Shown here in pieces: positions 49,940 through 58,026 of a DNA stretch of 64,000 nt (position 1 is its first letter; every line of letters begins with the position of its first letter). The position numbers were made by a program, and so were the translations under genes. The stretch spans positions 682,001-746,000 of the forward strand of contig NZ_JAATJM010000002.1 of assembly GCF_011927945.1 (NCBI RefSeq). The letters are read 5' to 3'. Below the pieces are notes generated by a model. It ran no database searches, was not told the DNA's origin, and was given only the letters and a program-made list of their open reading frames with translations. The DNA is from Brevundimonas alba (GTDB lineage: Bacteria > Pseudomonadota > Alphaproteobacteria > Caulobacterales > Caulobacteraceae).

Positions 49940-50739
49940 GCTTTCGGCGGGCGCGGAAAGAAGACGCTCGTGCGTTCGGCGTAGCGCGCGAAAGCCTCCG
50001 GCCGGCTGCGGCGCATATGCTCCTCGAGCGGCGGAATGCCCGAAACCCGGGTCAGCAGCCAGTAGATGTAGGCCGGCCCGACGAGCGACAGCCAGCCCCA
50101 GGGATGCTCGCCGGAAAGATCGATCGCCAATACCGGCCAGGCACACCAGCCCAGCCATTCGAAGAAATAGTTGGGGTGCCGAGACCACGACCAGAGGCCG
50201 CGGTCCATGACCTGATCGTGTGTGGTGGCTGGGTCGGCGCGGAAGGCGGCGAGTTGGCGATCCGCAATCCCGGCCCCGATGACCGCCGCCACCAGCACAG
50301 CCGCGCCGAGGGCGTCATGCAGGCCAAGCGCTCCTTCGCGATTATGCGCCGCCAGCAGGACAGGCAGGACCAGCACAGCCGCTGCGCCGGCCTGAAGCTG
50401 GAGGAAGCCGAACAGCCGGAGCTGGAAGGCGTCGCCCCAGTCGGAGCGCAGCCGGGCGTAGCGGGCGTCCTCTGGACCCGACAGGGACCGTCCGGCGATA
50501 TGGGAGCCGAGGCGCACGCCCCAGAGGGCGATCAGCCCCGCCGCGAGCCATTGCCGCGCGTCGGGCGCTCCACTGACCGGGTACAGGGCCGCCCCCGCGC
50601 CGGCCGCGCACAGGCCGAAAGACCAAAAGACGTCGGCCCAACCACCCTGCCCCGTCGCCCGCTGCACCGCCCAGGCCGCCGCCATGACAGCGCACAGGAA
50701 TAGCGCTGCAAGCGCCCAGGGCGCCAGCAGCGGGATCAC
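49936..50739 (-). CDS. DUF1295 (steroid 5-alpha-reductase-like) membrane protein
   Basis: The GTG start at 50739 overlaps the chrR-like stop as GTGA. The 267-residue protein has six or seven membrane helices and the DUF1295/ICMT-like C-terminal signature. It includes DRGLWSWSRHPNYFFEWLGW, TRVSGIPPLEEHMRRSRPEA and FARYAERTSVFFP. The fold is shared with steroid 5-alpha-reductases and isoprenylcysteine methyltransferases, so it may reduce or methylate a lipid. It is the third gene of the ECF sigma operon, which makes a stress-induced membrane-lipid role plausible. Confidence 0.9.
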   Translation of the reverse strand: MIPLLAPWALAALFLCAVMAAAWAVQRATGQGGWADVFWSFGLCAAGAGAALYPVSGAPDARQWLAAGLIALWGVRLGSHIAGRSLSGPEDARYARLRSDWGDAFQLRLFGFLQLQAGAAAVLVLPVLLAAHNREGALGLHDALGAAVLVAAVIGAGIADRQLAAFRADPATTHDQVMDRGLWSWSRHPNYFFEWLGWCAWPVLAIDLSGEHPWGWLSLVGPAYIYWLLTRVSGIPPLEEHMRRSRPEAFARYAERTSVFFPRPPKA

Positions 50740-51374
50740 AGCCGAACGAACGGCTGCAGCAGGCGGCCGATCCAGCCGTCGAGCCTGATCTGGCCGTCGA
50801 GGGCGACGACACAGAGGCAGGGCTCGGCAGAGACCGTCCGCGGCCGGTGGTGCACCTCGCCGTCGGCCTCCTCGAAGTCGCCGGGGCCGAAGACGCCTTC
50901 GTCGGTTTCGTAGGCGCCGGACAGGACGCAGGTCAGTTCGACGCCGGCATGGGTGTGGACCGGCGTGGTGCGGCCCGGGCCGATGCTCAGCAGGATGACG
51001 CGGCAGTCGCCGTGGCGGGGCGCCAGCACGTCGCGGACCCGCATGTCGGGGCCGATCCGGCGCCACGGGCCGAGCGCATAGCGGCGCAGCGGCTCGGGCA
51101 GCCCGGTCATGTCATTGGCCGGTTCGGGCGGAGCGAGATCCTCCGGCGATGTCGACAGCCGCGCGAGCGTCCGCGCCAGCAGGTCATCGGCCACCGGCGC
51201 GGGGTCGATCGTCTCCAGCACCTCGCCGCCGACGGACTGGAGGCCGTTGACCCAACTGGCCGCACGGGGCCGCATGGCCAGATGGGCCGCCACCACGACG
51301 GATTCGGGCAGGTTCAGCGTGCCGGCCGCGTAGGCCAGAAGACGTTCTTCGGACGGTTGGCGAAGGGCGGTCAT
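50736..51374 (-). CDS. chrR: ChrR-type cupin anti-sigma factor with degenerate zinc site
   Basis: The 212-residue protein starts with ATGA overlap on the sigma gene stop. Its N-terminal anti-sigma domain (about residues 1-85) matches ChrR, but of the four zinc ligands only H31 remains. The positions equivalent to H6, C35 and C38 are Q6, R35 and A38. The C-terminal cupin domain keeps its metal site: H140, H142 and E146 in HTHAGVE, and H175/H176 in EVHHRP. In Rhodobacter sphaeroides ChrR holds RpoE inactive and releases it on singlet oxygen. The pair here should do the same job, with an anti-sigma domain that cannot bind zinc in the known way. Confidence 0.88.
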   Translation of the reverse strand: MTALRQPSEERLLAYAAGTLNLPESVVVAAHLAMRPRAASWVNGLQSVGGEVLETIDPAPVADDLLARTLARLSTSPEDLAPPEPANDMTGLPEPLRRYALGPWRRIGPDMRVRDVLAPRHGDCRVILLSIGPGRTTPVHTHAGVELTCVLSGAYETDEGVFGPGDFEEADGEVHHRPRTVSAEPCLCVVALDGQIRLDGWIGRLLQPFVRL

Positions 51375-51931
51375 GAGTGTTCCCCGACAGGCTGATCGAG
51401 CAGAGACCTGAGCTTGATCATCGCGTTTCGTATCCTCGACTTTACGGTTCCCAAGGGGAGCGCCAGCGACTGCGCCACCTCGGCGTGGGTGAGATCCTGG
51501 AAGAAGGCCAGCTGGATCACTTCGATCTGGTCCGGCTTGAGGTTCCGGAGGGCGGACCGCACGCGGGTCTCGTCCTCCCGGGTCTGGAAGAGATCGTCCG
51601 GACGTTCCGGTTCGATCTCGCCCAGGTTCAGTTCCGGCGCCGGCAGGACGCGGCCATCGCGGCGCATCACATCGATCCGGCGGTTCCGGGCGATGGTGAA
51701 GATCCAGGTCGCAGCCCGCGCCCGCGCCGGATCGAACAGTTCCGCCTTGCGCCACACCGTCAGCATGGCGTCCTGGGCAAAGTCATCGGCGGCAGCCGGG
51801 GGCGCTCCCGACCGCATCAAATAGGCCTTCAGCCGCGGCGCGAAATGGTCGAACAAGGCCGCGAACGCCTCGCGGTCACGGGTCCGCGCGACCGCCTGAA
51901 TCAGACGATCGTGGTCCGTTTCACCGTTCAT
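51371..51931 (-). CDS. rpoE: ECF sigma factor of the RpoE/ChrR (ECF11) type
   Basis: I choose the ATG at 51931 (MNGETDHDRLIQAVARTRDR) over 51979, because the likely promoter would start transcription near 51978. The 186-residue protein has sigma region 2 (FAALFDHFAPRLKAYLMR, DDFAQDAMLTVWRKAELFDP, ATWIFTIARNRRIDVMRRDG). Region 4 is also present (QIEVIQLAFFQDLTHAEVAQ and LALPLGTVKSRIRNAMIKLR). The sequence style is that of Rhodobacter RpoE of the singlet-oxygen response. It heads an operon with the cupin anti-sigma and a DUF1295 protein, and faces a lipid-modification operon. Confidence 0.92.
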   Translation of the reverse strand: MNGETDHDRLIQAVARTRDREAFAALFDHFAPRLKAYLMRSGAPPAAADDFAQDAMLTVWRKAELFDPARARAATWIFTIARNRRIDVMRRDGRVLPAPELNLGEIEPERPDDLFQTREDETRVRSALRNLKPDQIEVIQLAFFQDLTHAEVAQSLALPLGTVKSRIRNAMIKLRSLLDQPVGEHS

Positions 51932-51984
51932 GGCGCCCGCCCAGGCAGAGCCAGCCGCATCCGAAGCCGTTCCGTGCATTGTCC

Positions 51985-52014
51985 ATCATACGCGCCTCAC
52001 CGACTGCTGGATCA
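51985..52014 (-). promoter_or_regulatory. Candidate ECF11 promoter for the sigma operon
   Basis: On the minus strand, TGATCC (52014 to 52009) and TATGAT (51990 to 51985) are separated by exactly 18 bases. The Rhodobacter RpoE consensus, as I recall it, is TGATCC-N18-TAAGA. The -35 is perfect and the -10 has one mismatch. This would give an autoregulated sigma operon with a start near 51978 and a 5' untranslated region of about 45 bases. I found no equally good match facing the FAD oxidoreductase gene. Confidence 0.6.
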
Positions 52015-52082
52015 CACTCATCCAATGTCGGGCTTACGACGTATCAGCTTCGCCGCCCATTGGGGGCCTGAGCGGAGTTCGT

Positions 52083-53432
52083 ATGATCGTCACATCCTCG
52101 TCGACCGGCGGCGCCCCGGCTGAGCCCCGTATGCGGATCGCGGTCATCGGATCGGGGATTTCAGGGCTCTCCTGCGCCTGGCTGCTGAACCAGCGGCACG
52201 ACGTGGTGCTGTACGAGCGAGCTGACCGACTGGGCGGGCACACCCATACGGTCACGGCCAACACCGCCTCCGGCCCGACGGCAGTAGATACGGGCTTCAT
52301 CGTCTTCAACGAGGCGACCTACCCCAATCTGATCGCCCTGTTCGACCATCTGGGCGTGGCGAGCCGCGCGACGGACATGTCCTTCTCGGTGTCGCTGGAG
52401 GAAGGCCGGTTCGAATATGCGGCGCCGGCCCTGTTCGCCCAGCGCCGCAACGTACTCCGACCCCGGTTCTGGTCGATGCTGTCCGAGGTCTGGCGTTTCT
52501 ATCGAGAGGCGCCGGCGGCGTTGGCCTCGCTCGACGACCCGAACATGTCGCTCGGCGACTTCCTGCAGCGCGGGCGTTTCAGCGCGGCCTTCCGCGACGA
52601 TCACCTGCTGCCGATGGCGGCGGCGATCTGGTCGTCGCCGGCCGAGGCGTTGCTGGAATATCCCGCCGCGGCCTTCCTGCGCTTCTGCGACAACCACGGC
52701 CTGCTGCAGCTGATGGGCCGACCGCTATGGCGCAGCGTCATCGGTGGCAGCCGCACCTATGTTGACCGGATCGCGATGGAGCTAGACGGCGTTCGCCTCG
52801 GGCGCGACGTGGTGGATGTCCGGCGGACCGGGGACGGCGTCATCGTCGGCGAGCGCAACGGTCGACGCGAGCGGTTCGATCACGTCGTGCTGGCGACCCA
52901 CGCAGATCAGGCGCTGGCGCTGCTGGATGCGCCGACGGAGGCGGAGCGGCGGACGCTGGGCGCCTTCCGTTACAGCCGCAATCTGGCGGTGCTGCACACC
53001 GATCCGGCACTGATGCCGAAGCGCCGTCGGGCCTGGGCCAGCTGGAACTATATCGGCGCGCGTGACGGGCTGTGCGTCAGCTACTGGATGAACCAGCTTC
53101 AGGGCCTGCCGGGACAGGATCTGTTCGTGACCCTGAACCCGCCCCGGCCGCCGAAGGCCGAGGCCCTGCTGCGCAGCGAACTGTATGAGCATCCGATCTT
53201 CGACGCGGCGGCGCTGCGGGCGCAGGCGTCGCTGTGGGATCTGCAGGGCGAAGGCGGGGTGTGGTTCTGCGGGGCGCATTTCGGCGCCGGCTTCCACGAG
53301 GACGGGCTGCAGTCGGGGCTGGCGGTGGCCGAGCAGCTGGGCGGGGTGCGCCGGCCGTGGACTGTCGCCGACGAGAGCGGGCGGATACAGATCGGCGTCC
53401 GCCCGGCGCGGCGCATGGAGACGGCTGCGTGA
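52083..53432 (+). CDS. FAD-dependent oxidoreductase, first gene of lipid-modification operon
   Basis: The start at 52083 follows GGAG; 52131 is an alternative. The 449-residue protein has an N-terminal dinucleotide-binding fold (IAVIGSGISGLSCAWLL, residues 19-35) with YERADRLGGHTHTV, as in amine oxidase and phytoene desaturase-type flavoproteins. A C-terminal FAD contact (FCGAHFGAGFHEDGLQSGL) is also present. Such genes sit beside DUF1365 and CFA synthase in many bacteria, and related proteins belong to RpoE-controlled lipid loci. The substrate is probably an acyl chain in a phospholipid; this is inference. It overlaps the next gene by four bases. Confidence 0.9.
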   Translation: MIVTSSSTGGAPAEPRMRIAVIGSGISGLSCAWLLNQRHDVVLYERADRLGGHTHTVTANTASGPTAVDTGFIVFNEATYPNLIALFDHLGVASRATDMSFSVSLEEGRFEYAAPALFAQRRNVLRPRFWSMLSEVWRFYREAPAALASLDDPNMSLGDFLQRGRFSAAFRDDHLLPMAAAIWSSPAEALLEYPAAAFLRFCDNHGLLQLMGRPLWRSVIGGSRTYVDRIAMELDGVRLGRDVVDVRRTGDGVIVGERNGRRERFDHVVLATHADQALALLDAPTEAERRTLGAFRYSRNLAVLHTDPALMPKRRRAWASWNYIGARDGLCVSYWMNQLQGLPGQDLFVTLNPPRPPKAEALLRSELYEHPIFDAAALRAQASLWDLQGEGGVWFCGAHFGAGFHEDGLQSGLAVAEQLGGVRRPWTVADESGRIQIGVRPARRMETAA

Positions 53433-54196
53433 CCCAGGCTTCGGCCCTCTATGCTGGCGGAGTGGTGCACCAGCGGCTGACGCCCCGGCGGCATCGGCTG
53501 GAGAAGCGTATCTTCTGGCTGCTGCTGGACCTGTCCGAAGTGGATGGGTTGGCGCGGCGCCTGGGGCTGTTCTCGCGCAATCGGTGGAACCTGTTCGCCT
53601 TCTTCGACAAGGACCATGGCGACGGGTCAGGACGGCCGCTGCGAGCCCAGGTCGAGACGCGGCTGGCGGCGATCGGGGTCGACCTTGGCGGGGGCGCCAT
53701 CCGGCTGCTTACGATGCCGCGGGTGTTCGGCTTCGTCTTCAACCCGATCAGCGTCTACTACTGCCAGGCCGCCGACGGGCGGCTGGCGGCGATTAGTTAC
53801 GAGGTCACCAGCACCTTCGGTGAACGGCGCTGGTACGATCTGGCGGTGACGGCGACGGATGACGTCTTCCGCCAGACCTGCGCCAAGTCGCTGTACGTCT
53901 CGCCCTTCCTCGGCATGGAGATGCAGTACCGGTTCCGCGGACGCGCGCCGGCCGACAGGGTAGCCCTGACCGTTGGCTGCGCCGACGCCAGGGGTACAGT
54001 GTTGACAGCCAGCCTGTGGGGCGAGCGGCGGCCGCTGACTGATGGGGCGCTCGCGAAGACCGCCGTGACTTTTCCGCTGATGACGCTGAAGGTCTTGGCT
54101 GCCATCCATTGGGAGGCGCTGCTGTTGTGGCTGAAGGGGGTTCCGGTGACGCTGGCACAAAAGCCGAAAGCCGTTCTGGCCGGGGACGCGCGGTGA
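53429..54196 (+). CDS. DUF1365 family protein
   Basis: The GTG start at 53429 overlaps the preceding stop (GTGA). The 255-residue protein carries DUF1365 signatures: LYAGGVVHQRLTPRRHRLEK, WNLFAFFDKDHGDG, LLTMPRVFGFVFNPISVYYC, YEVTSTFGERRWY and KSLYVSPFLGMEMQYRF. The biochemical role is unknown. The family is almost always encoded between an FAD oxidoreductase and a CFA-type methyltransferase, as here, so the three likely act in sequence on one lipid. Its GTGA overlap with the next gene implies strict co-expression. Confidence 0.92.
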   Translation: MTQASALYAGGVVHQRLTPRRHRLEKRIFWLLLDLSEVDGLARRLGLFSRNRWNLFAFFDKDHGDGSGRPLRAQVETRLAAIGVDLGGGAIRLLTMPRVFGFVFNPISVYYCQAADGRLAAISYEVTSTFGERRWYDLAVTATDDVFRQTCAKSLYVSPFLGMEMQYRFRGRAPADRVALTVGCADARGTVLTASLWGERRPLTDGALAKTAVTFPLMTLKVLAAIHWEALLLWLKGVPVTLAQKPKAVLAGDAR

Positions 54197-55422
54197 CCGC
54201 CGTAGTCCCGCTTGCGCCGGGACGACCGGTCGCGGCCTTCGGCGCCGGGCTGTTCATGCGTCTGCTGTCGTCCAGCTGGACCCACGGCCGGCTGACCGTG
54301 ACCCTGCCCGACGGTTCGGAGCATCATCTGGAAGGGCGCGAGCCCGGACGCTCGGCGGTCATGGTCATCAGCGACTGGCGATCGGTGCGCCGCGCCATCG
54401 TCGGCGGCGATATCGGTTTCGCCGAGGGCTATATGGCCGGCGAGTGGGACAGCCCGCACCTCGCCACCCTGCTGGAGGCGTTCGCAGACAATTATGATCG
54501 GCTGAGCCGGCTGGTCGACGGCAATCCGGTGCTGAACGCCGTGAACCGCGTCGCGCACGGGCTGAACCGCAACAGCCGGCGCGGCTCGCAGCGGAACATC
54601 CACGCCCACTACGATCTGGGCAATGCCTTCTACGGCGCGTGGCTCGATCCCTCGATGACCTATTCCGCGGCGCGGTTCAGCACGGCGGAACAGTCGCTGG
54701 AACAGGCCCAGAAGGCGAAATACGCCCGCCTCGCCTCCATCATGGACCTGCGCCGCGACCAGACAGTGCTGGAGATCGGCTGTGGCTGGGGCGGGTTTGC
54801 GGAATACGCGGCGCGCGAGGTCGGGGCCCAGGTGACGGCCATCACCATCTCGCGCGAGCAGCACGACTTCGCGCGGCGCCGCATGCATGAGGCGGGGCTG
54901 TCCGAGCGCGCCGACATCCAGCTGATCGACTATCGCGACGTGCAGGGGCGGTTCGACCGCGTGGCCTCCATCGAGATGTTCGAGGCGGTGGGCGAGCAGT
55001 ACTGGCCCGACTATTTCGCGACCCTGCGTCGGGTTCTGGTCCCGGGCGGCCGCGCCGGACTGCAGATCATCACCATCCGCGACGACCTGTTCGAGGGCTA
55101 TCGCCGTCGACCCGACTTCATCCAGAAATACGTCTTCCCCGGCGGCATGCTGCCGTCGGAGCCGCGACTGCAACCGGTGATCGCCGGAGCCGGGCTGGAC
55201 TGGGACATCACCGAGCGGTTCGGCGGCGACTACGCCGCGACCCTGGACCAGTGGGGACGGCGGTTCGAGGCAGCCTGGGCCGGGATCGCCGCGGGCGGCC
55301 GGTTCGACGTTCGCTTCCGGCGGCTCTGGCTGTTCTATCTGGCCTATTGCGAGGCCGGGTTCCGGTCGGGACGGACCGACGTGATCCAGATTGGACTGTC
55401 GGCGGCCGGGGACGGCGGCTGA
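54193..55422 (+). CDS. cfa: Cyclopropane-fatty-acyl-phospholipid synthase-type methyltransferase
   Basis: The GTG start at 54193 overlaps the DUF1365 stop. The 409-residue protein has the CFA synthase layout: an N-terminal lipid-binding part, then IHAHYDLGNAFYGAWLDPSM, the SAM-binding VLEIGCGWGGFAEYAAREVG, VTAITISREQHDFARRR, the catalytic-region ASIEMFEAVGEQYWPDYF and FIQKYVFPGGMLPSEP. It transfers a methyl or methylene from S-adenosylmethionine to a double bond of a membrane fatty acid. Whether the product is a cyclopropane or another methylated acid cannot be told. It is the last gene of the operon facing the ECF sigma operon. Confidence 0.93.
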   Translation: MTAVVPLAPGRPVAAFGAGLFMRLLSSSWTHGRLTVTLPDGSEHHLEGREPGRSAVMVISDWRSVRRAIVGGDIGFAEGYMAGEWDSPHLATLLEAFADNYDRLSRLVDGNPVLNAVNRVAHGLNRNSRRGSQRNIHAHYDLGNAFYGAWLDPSMTYSAARFSTAEQSLEQAQKAKYARLASIMDLRRDQTVLEIGCGWGGFAEYAAREVGAQVTAITISREQHDFARRRMHEAGLSERADIQLIDYRDVQGRFDRVASIEMFEAVGEQYWPDYFATLRRVLVPGGRAGLQIITIRDDLFEGYRRRPDFIQKYVFPGGMLPSEPRLQPVIAGAGLDWDITERFGGDYAATLDQWGRRFEAAWAGIAAGGRFDVRFRRLWLFYLAYCEAGFRSGRTDVIQIGLSAAGDGG

Positions 55423-55496
55423 AATCCGCCTTGCCGACGGCGGACGCCGCCGCCTAGTGTCGCCTCCATGACTTTCGGACGGCCGGAGCAGCGAGT

Positions 55497-56141
55497 TTGA
55501 GCCTGACCACAGCCCTTCTTGTTGCGGCGGTGATCGCGGCGCCGGTCGTGGGCCAGACTCCGCCGATCTTCAATCCGGGCGCGCCGGGTCAGGGCTCGCG
55601 GGTGGTCAGCGCCGCCGAGGCGGTCGAGCTGAGCCGGACCGGCTACGTCGACGCCGACGTCCGCTTCATGCAGCACATGATCGTGCACCACACCCAGGCG
55701 GTGGAGATGGTGGCCCTGCTGGAGAGCCGGGGCGCCTCCCCTCTCGTGCGCCGGCTTGGCGAGCGGATCGGACAGAGCCAGGCCGCAGAAATGGCGCTGA
55801 TGCAGGAATGGCTGGGCAGCCGGGCGTTGCCAACGGCGGCCGCCGACCCTCACGCGGGGCATGCAGGCCATATGGCGATGGGAGCGGATGCGCCTCTGAT
55901 GCCGGGCATGCTGACGCCGGCGCAGATGACGGCTCTGGCCGCCGCGAGCGGTCCGGAGTTCGACCGGCTGTTTCTGCAGGGCATGATCCAGCACCATCAG
56001 GGCGCGCTGGACATGGTCGACGCTCTGCTGGACGATCCCCAGGCGGGGGAAGACCCGACCATCTCCGACTTCGCCACATCCGTGAACGCGGATCAGTCCG
56101 CCGAAATCCTGCGCATGCAGTCCATTCTGTCCGAGCTTTGA
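55497..56141 (+). CDS. Secreted DUF305 protein, Met/His-rich
   Basis: The start is a TTG at 55497 (translated MSLTTALLVAAVIAAPVVGQ), with GGAG about ten bases upstream; no ATG or GTG precedes it in frame. The TTG interlocks with the stop of an 11-codon minigene (55468-55500, MTFGRPEQRV), which could couple translation. The 214-residue protein has a signal peptide and two ferritin-like DUF305 halves: DADVRFMQHMIVHHTQAVEM and DRLFLQGMIQHHQGALDMVD. A His/Met-rich linker (HAGHAGHMAMG, LMPGM) lies between them. DUF305 proteins are linked to metal, often copper, handling in the envelope. It is followed by a secreted LVIVD-repeat gene. Confidence 0.85.
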   Translation: MSLTTALLVAAVIAAPVVGQTPPIFNPGAPGQGSRVVSAAEAVELSRTGYVDADVRFMQHMIVHHTQAVEMVALLESRGASPLVRRLGERIGQSQAAEMALMQEWLGSRALPTAAADPHAGHAGHMAMGADAPLMPGMLTPAQMTALAAASGPEFDRLFLQGMIQHHQGALDMVDALLDDPQAGEDPTISDFATSVNADQSAEILRMQSILSEL

Positions 56142-56164
56142 ACCGATCCATCCGAGGGGCGACC

Positions 56165-58021
56165 ATGAACATTCGCAGTCTTCTGTTGAGCTCCGCCGCG
56201 GCGGCCACCGTCCTGTTCGGGGCCGTGGCGGCGCAGGCGCAATCGCCGGCCGTGGGCCCCGACGCCCGCTCCGCCCTCTCCGCCGGCCTGCGGGACGCCG
56301 GACAGGCCGCCTCAGGCCTGACGCTGGAGTATTCGGTCGCGCCGGCGCCGGGCTTCTTCGATCCGGACTCGCTGTGGGGCCCGCCGACCGCTGAGGAAGC
56401 TGCGGCGATGCGCGCCCGGGCGGCCGCGGTCGAGGCCGGGACGGCGCAGCCCCTGCCCGCTCCGAAATACAGCCCGCTGGCCTTGGCCAACAGCGACATG
56501 GCGATGTCGGGCGGTCGGCTGTTCGTCGGGAATTTCAACGGCTTCAACGCCTATGATGTGACGCAGGGCGAGCCGGAGCTGGTGCTGTCGGTGGTCTGCC
56601 CGGGCGGTCAGGGCGACCTGTCGATCCACGGCAATCTGCTGTTCATGTCGGTTGAGCAGAACCGCGGCCGGCTGGACTGCAGCGCCCGGGGCGCAGAGGG
56701 CGACGTCAACGCCGAACGCTTCCGCGGCATCCGCATCTTCGACATCAGCGACCTGAGCGCGCCGCGCCAGATCGCCGCCGTCCAGACCTGCCGTGGGTCG
56801 CACACCCACACCCAGGTGCCCAGCCCGACCGATCCGAACGTGCTCTACATTTACAACTCGGGCACCTCGAGCGTGCGCAAGAGCGGCGAACTCTCGATCT
56901 GCAGCGACGGCGAGCCCGGGCAGAACGCCGAGACGGCGCTTTATTCGATCGACGTCATCAAGGTGCCGCTGAACGCGCCGGAGCAGGCGGCGATCGTCAG
57001 TCGGCCCCGCATCTTCGCCGACCGCGAGACGGGAGAGATCGCCGGGCTCTGGAAAGGCGGCCGCTACGGCGTCGCCGGTCAGGAGTCGGGCCCGACCAAC
57101 CAGTGCCACGACATCACCGTCTATCCGGAGATGGGTCTGGCGGCGGGCGCCTGCAGCGGCAACGGCATCCTGCTCGACATCTCGGACCCGGAACATCCGT
57201 CGCGGGTCTCGGAACTGTTCGACCCCGACATGGCCTACTGGCACTCGGCGACCTTCAACGCCGCCGGCGACAAGATCCTGTTCACGGATGAATGGGGCGG
57301 CGGCGTCGGTGCGCGCTGCCGGGCCCAGGATCCGGCGACCTGGGGCGCGGACCTGATCGCCACGATCGAGGATGGCCGTCTGGTCGGGAAGAATTTCTTC
57401 AAACTGCCGTCGGTCCAGACAGCGGCTGAAAACTGCGTCGCCCACAATGGCTCTCTGATCCCGGTCCCCGGCCGCGATCTGATGGTCCAGGCCTGGTATC
57501 AGGGCGGCATTTCGATCGTGGACTTCACCGATCCGGCCAAGCCGTTCGAGGTCGCCTATTTCGACCGCGGCCCCGTGGACGCGAACCGGATGTATGTGGC
57601 GGGCCACTGGTCGGCCTACTGGTTCAACGGCCGCATCTACGCCAGCGAGATCGCCCGCGGCCTCGACGTGCTGCGTCTCCAGCCGGGCGACAACCTGTCG
57701 GCGGCGGAAATCGCCGCCGCCGAGCGGATCATGGCCGAGACGATCAACCCGCAGACCCAGACCCGACCGGTGTGGGAGGACAGCCCCGACGTGGCGCAGG
57801 CCTACCTGGACCAGCTGGCGCGGTCCAACGGCATCGAGGCCGGTCTGGCCGGGCGCGTCCGTACCGCGGTCGAGCAGTGGCGCGGCGGAAGGGTCGACAA
57901 GGCTGGCGCGGGCGAGCTGTCCCGCGCGCTGGCGGTCATTCCCGAAAACGCGGCCAAGGCCGACGGCGCGCGGCTGAAGGCGCTGTCCGAACTGTTCGGG
58001 CGGCTCGGACAGCGGGGCTGA
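56165..58021 (+). CDS. Secreted LVIVD-repeat (beta-propeller-like) protein
   Basis: The ATG at 56165 gives 618 residues with a signal peptide (residues 1-26). The body carries LVIVD-type repeats of a beta-propeller: GRLFVGNFNGFNAYDVTQGE, GIRIFDISDLSAPRQI, NGILLDISDPEHPSRV and GGISIVDFTDPAKPFE. Conserved histidines lie between them (GSHTHTQVPSP, NQCHDITVYP, YWHSATFNAAGD, CVAHNGSLIPV). The C-terminal 100 residues are helical. The many histidines at blade junctions suggest a metal site. Only 23 bp separate it from the DUF305 gene, and six bases from the following SnoaL-like gene, so the three form one secreted operon of unknown purpose. Confidence 0.85.
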   Translation: MNIRSLLLSSAAAATVLFGAVAAQAQSPAVGPDARSALSAGLRDAGQAASGLTLEYSVAPAPGFFDPDSLWGPPTAEEAAAMRARAAAVEAGTAQPLPAPKYSPLALANSDMAMSGGRLFVGNFNGFNAYDVTQGEPELVLSVVCPGGQGDLSIHGNLLFMSVEQNRGRLDCSARGAEGDVNAERFRGIRIFDISDLSAPRQIAAVQTCRGSHTHTQVPSPTDPNVLYIYNSGTSSVRKSGELSICSDGEPGQNAETALYSIDVIKVPLNAPEQAAIVSRPRIFADRETGEIAGLWKGGRYGVAGQESGPTNQCHDITVYPEMGLAAGACSGNGILLDISDPEHPSRVSELFDPDMAYWHSATFNAAGDKILFTDEWGGGVGARCRAQDPATWGADLIATIEDGRLVGKNFFKLPSVQTAAENCVAHNGSLIPVPGRDLMVQAWYQGGISIVDFTDPAKPFEVAYFDRGPVDANRMYVAGHWSAYWFNGRIYASEIARGLDVLRLQPGDNLSAAEIAAAERIMAETINPQTQTRPVWEDSPDVAQAYLDQLARSNGIEAGLAGRVRTAVEQWRGGRVDKAGAGELSRALAVIPENAAKADGARLKALSELFGRLGQRG

Positions 58022-58026
58022 CGGCG

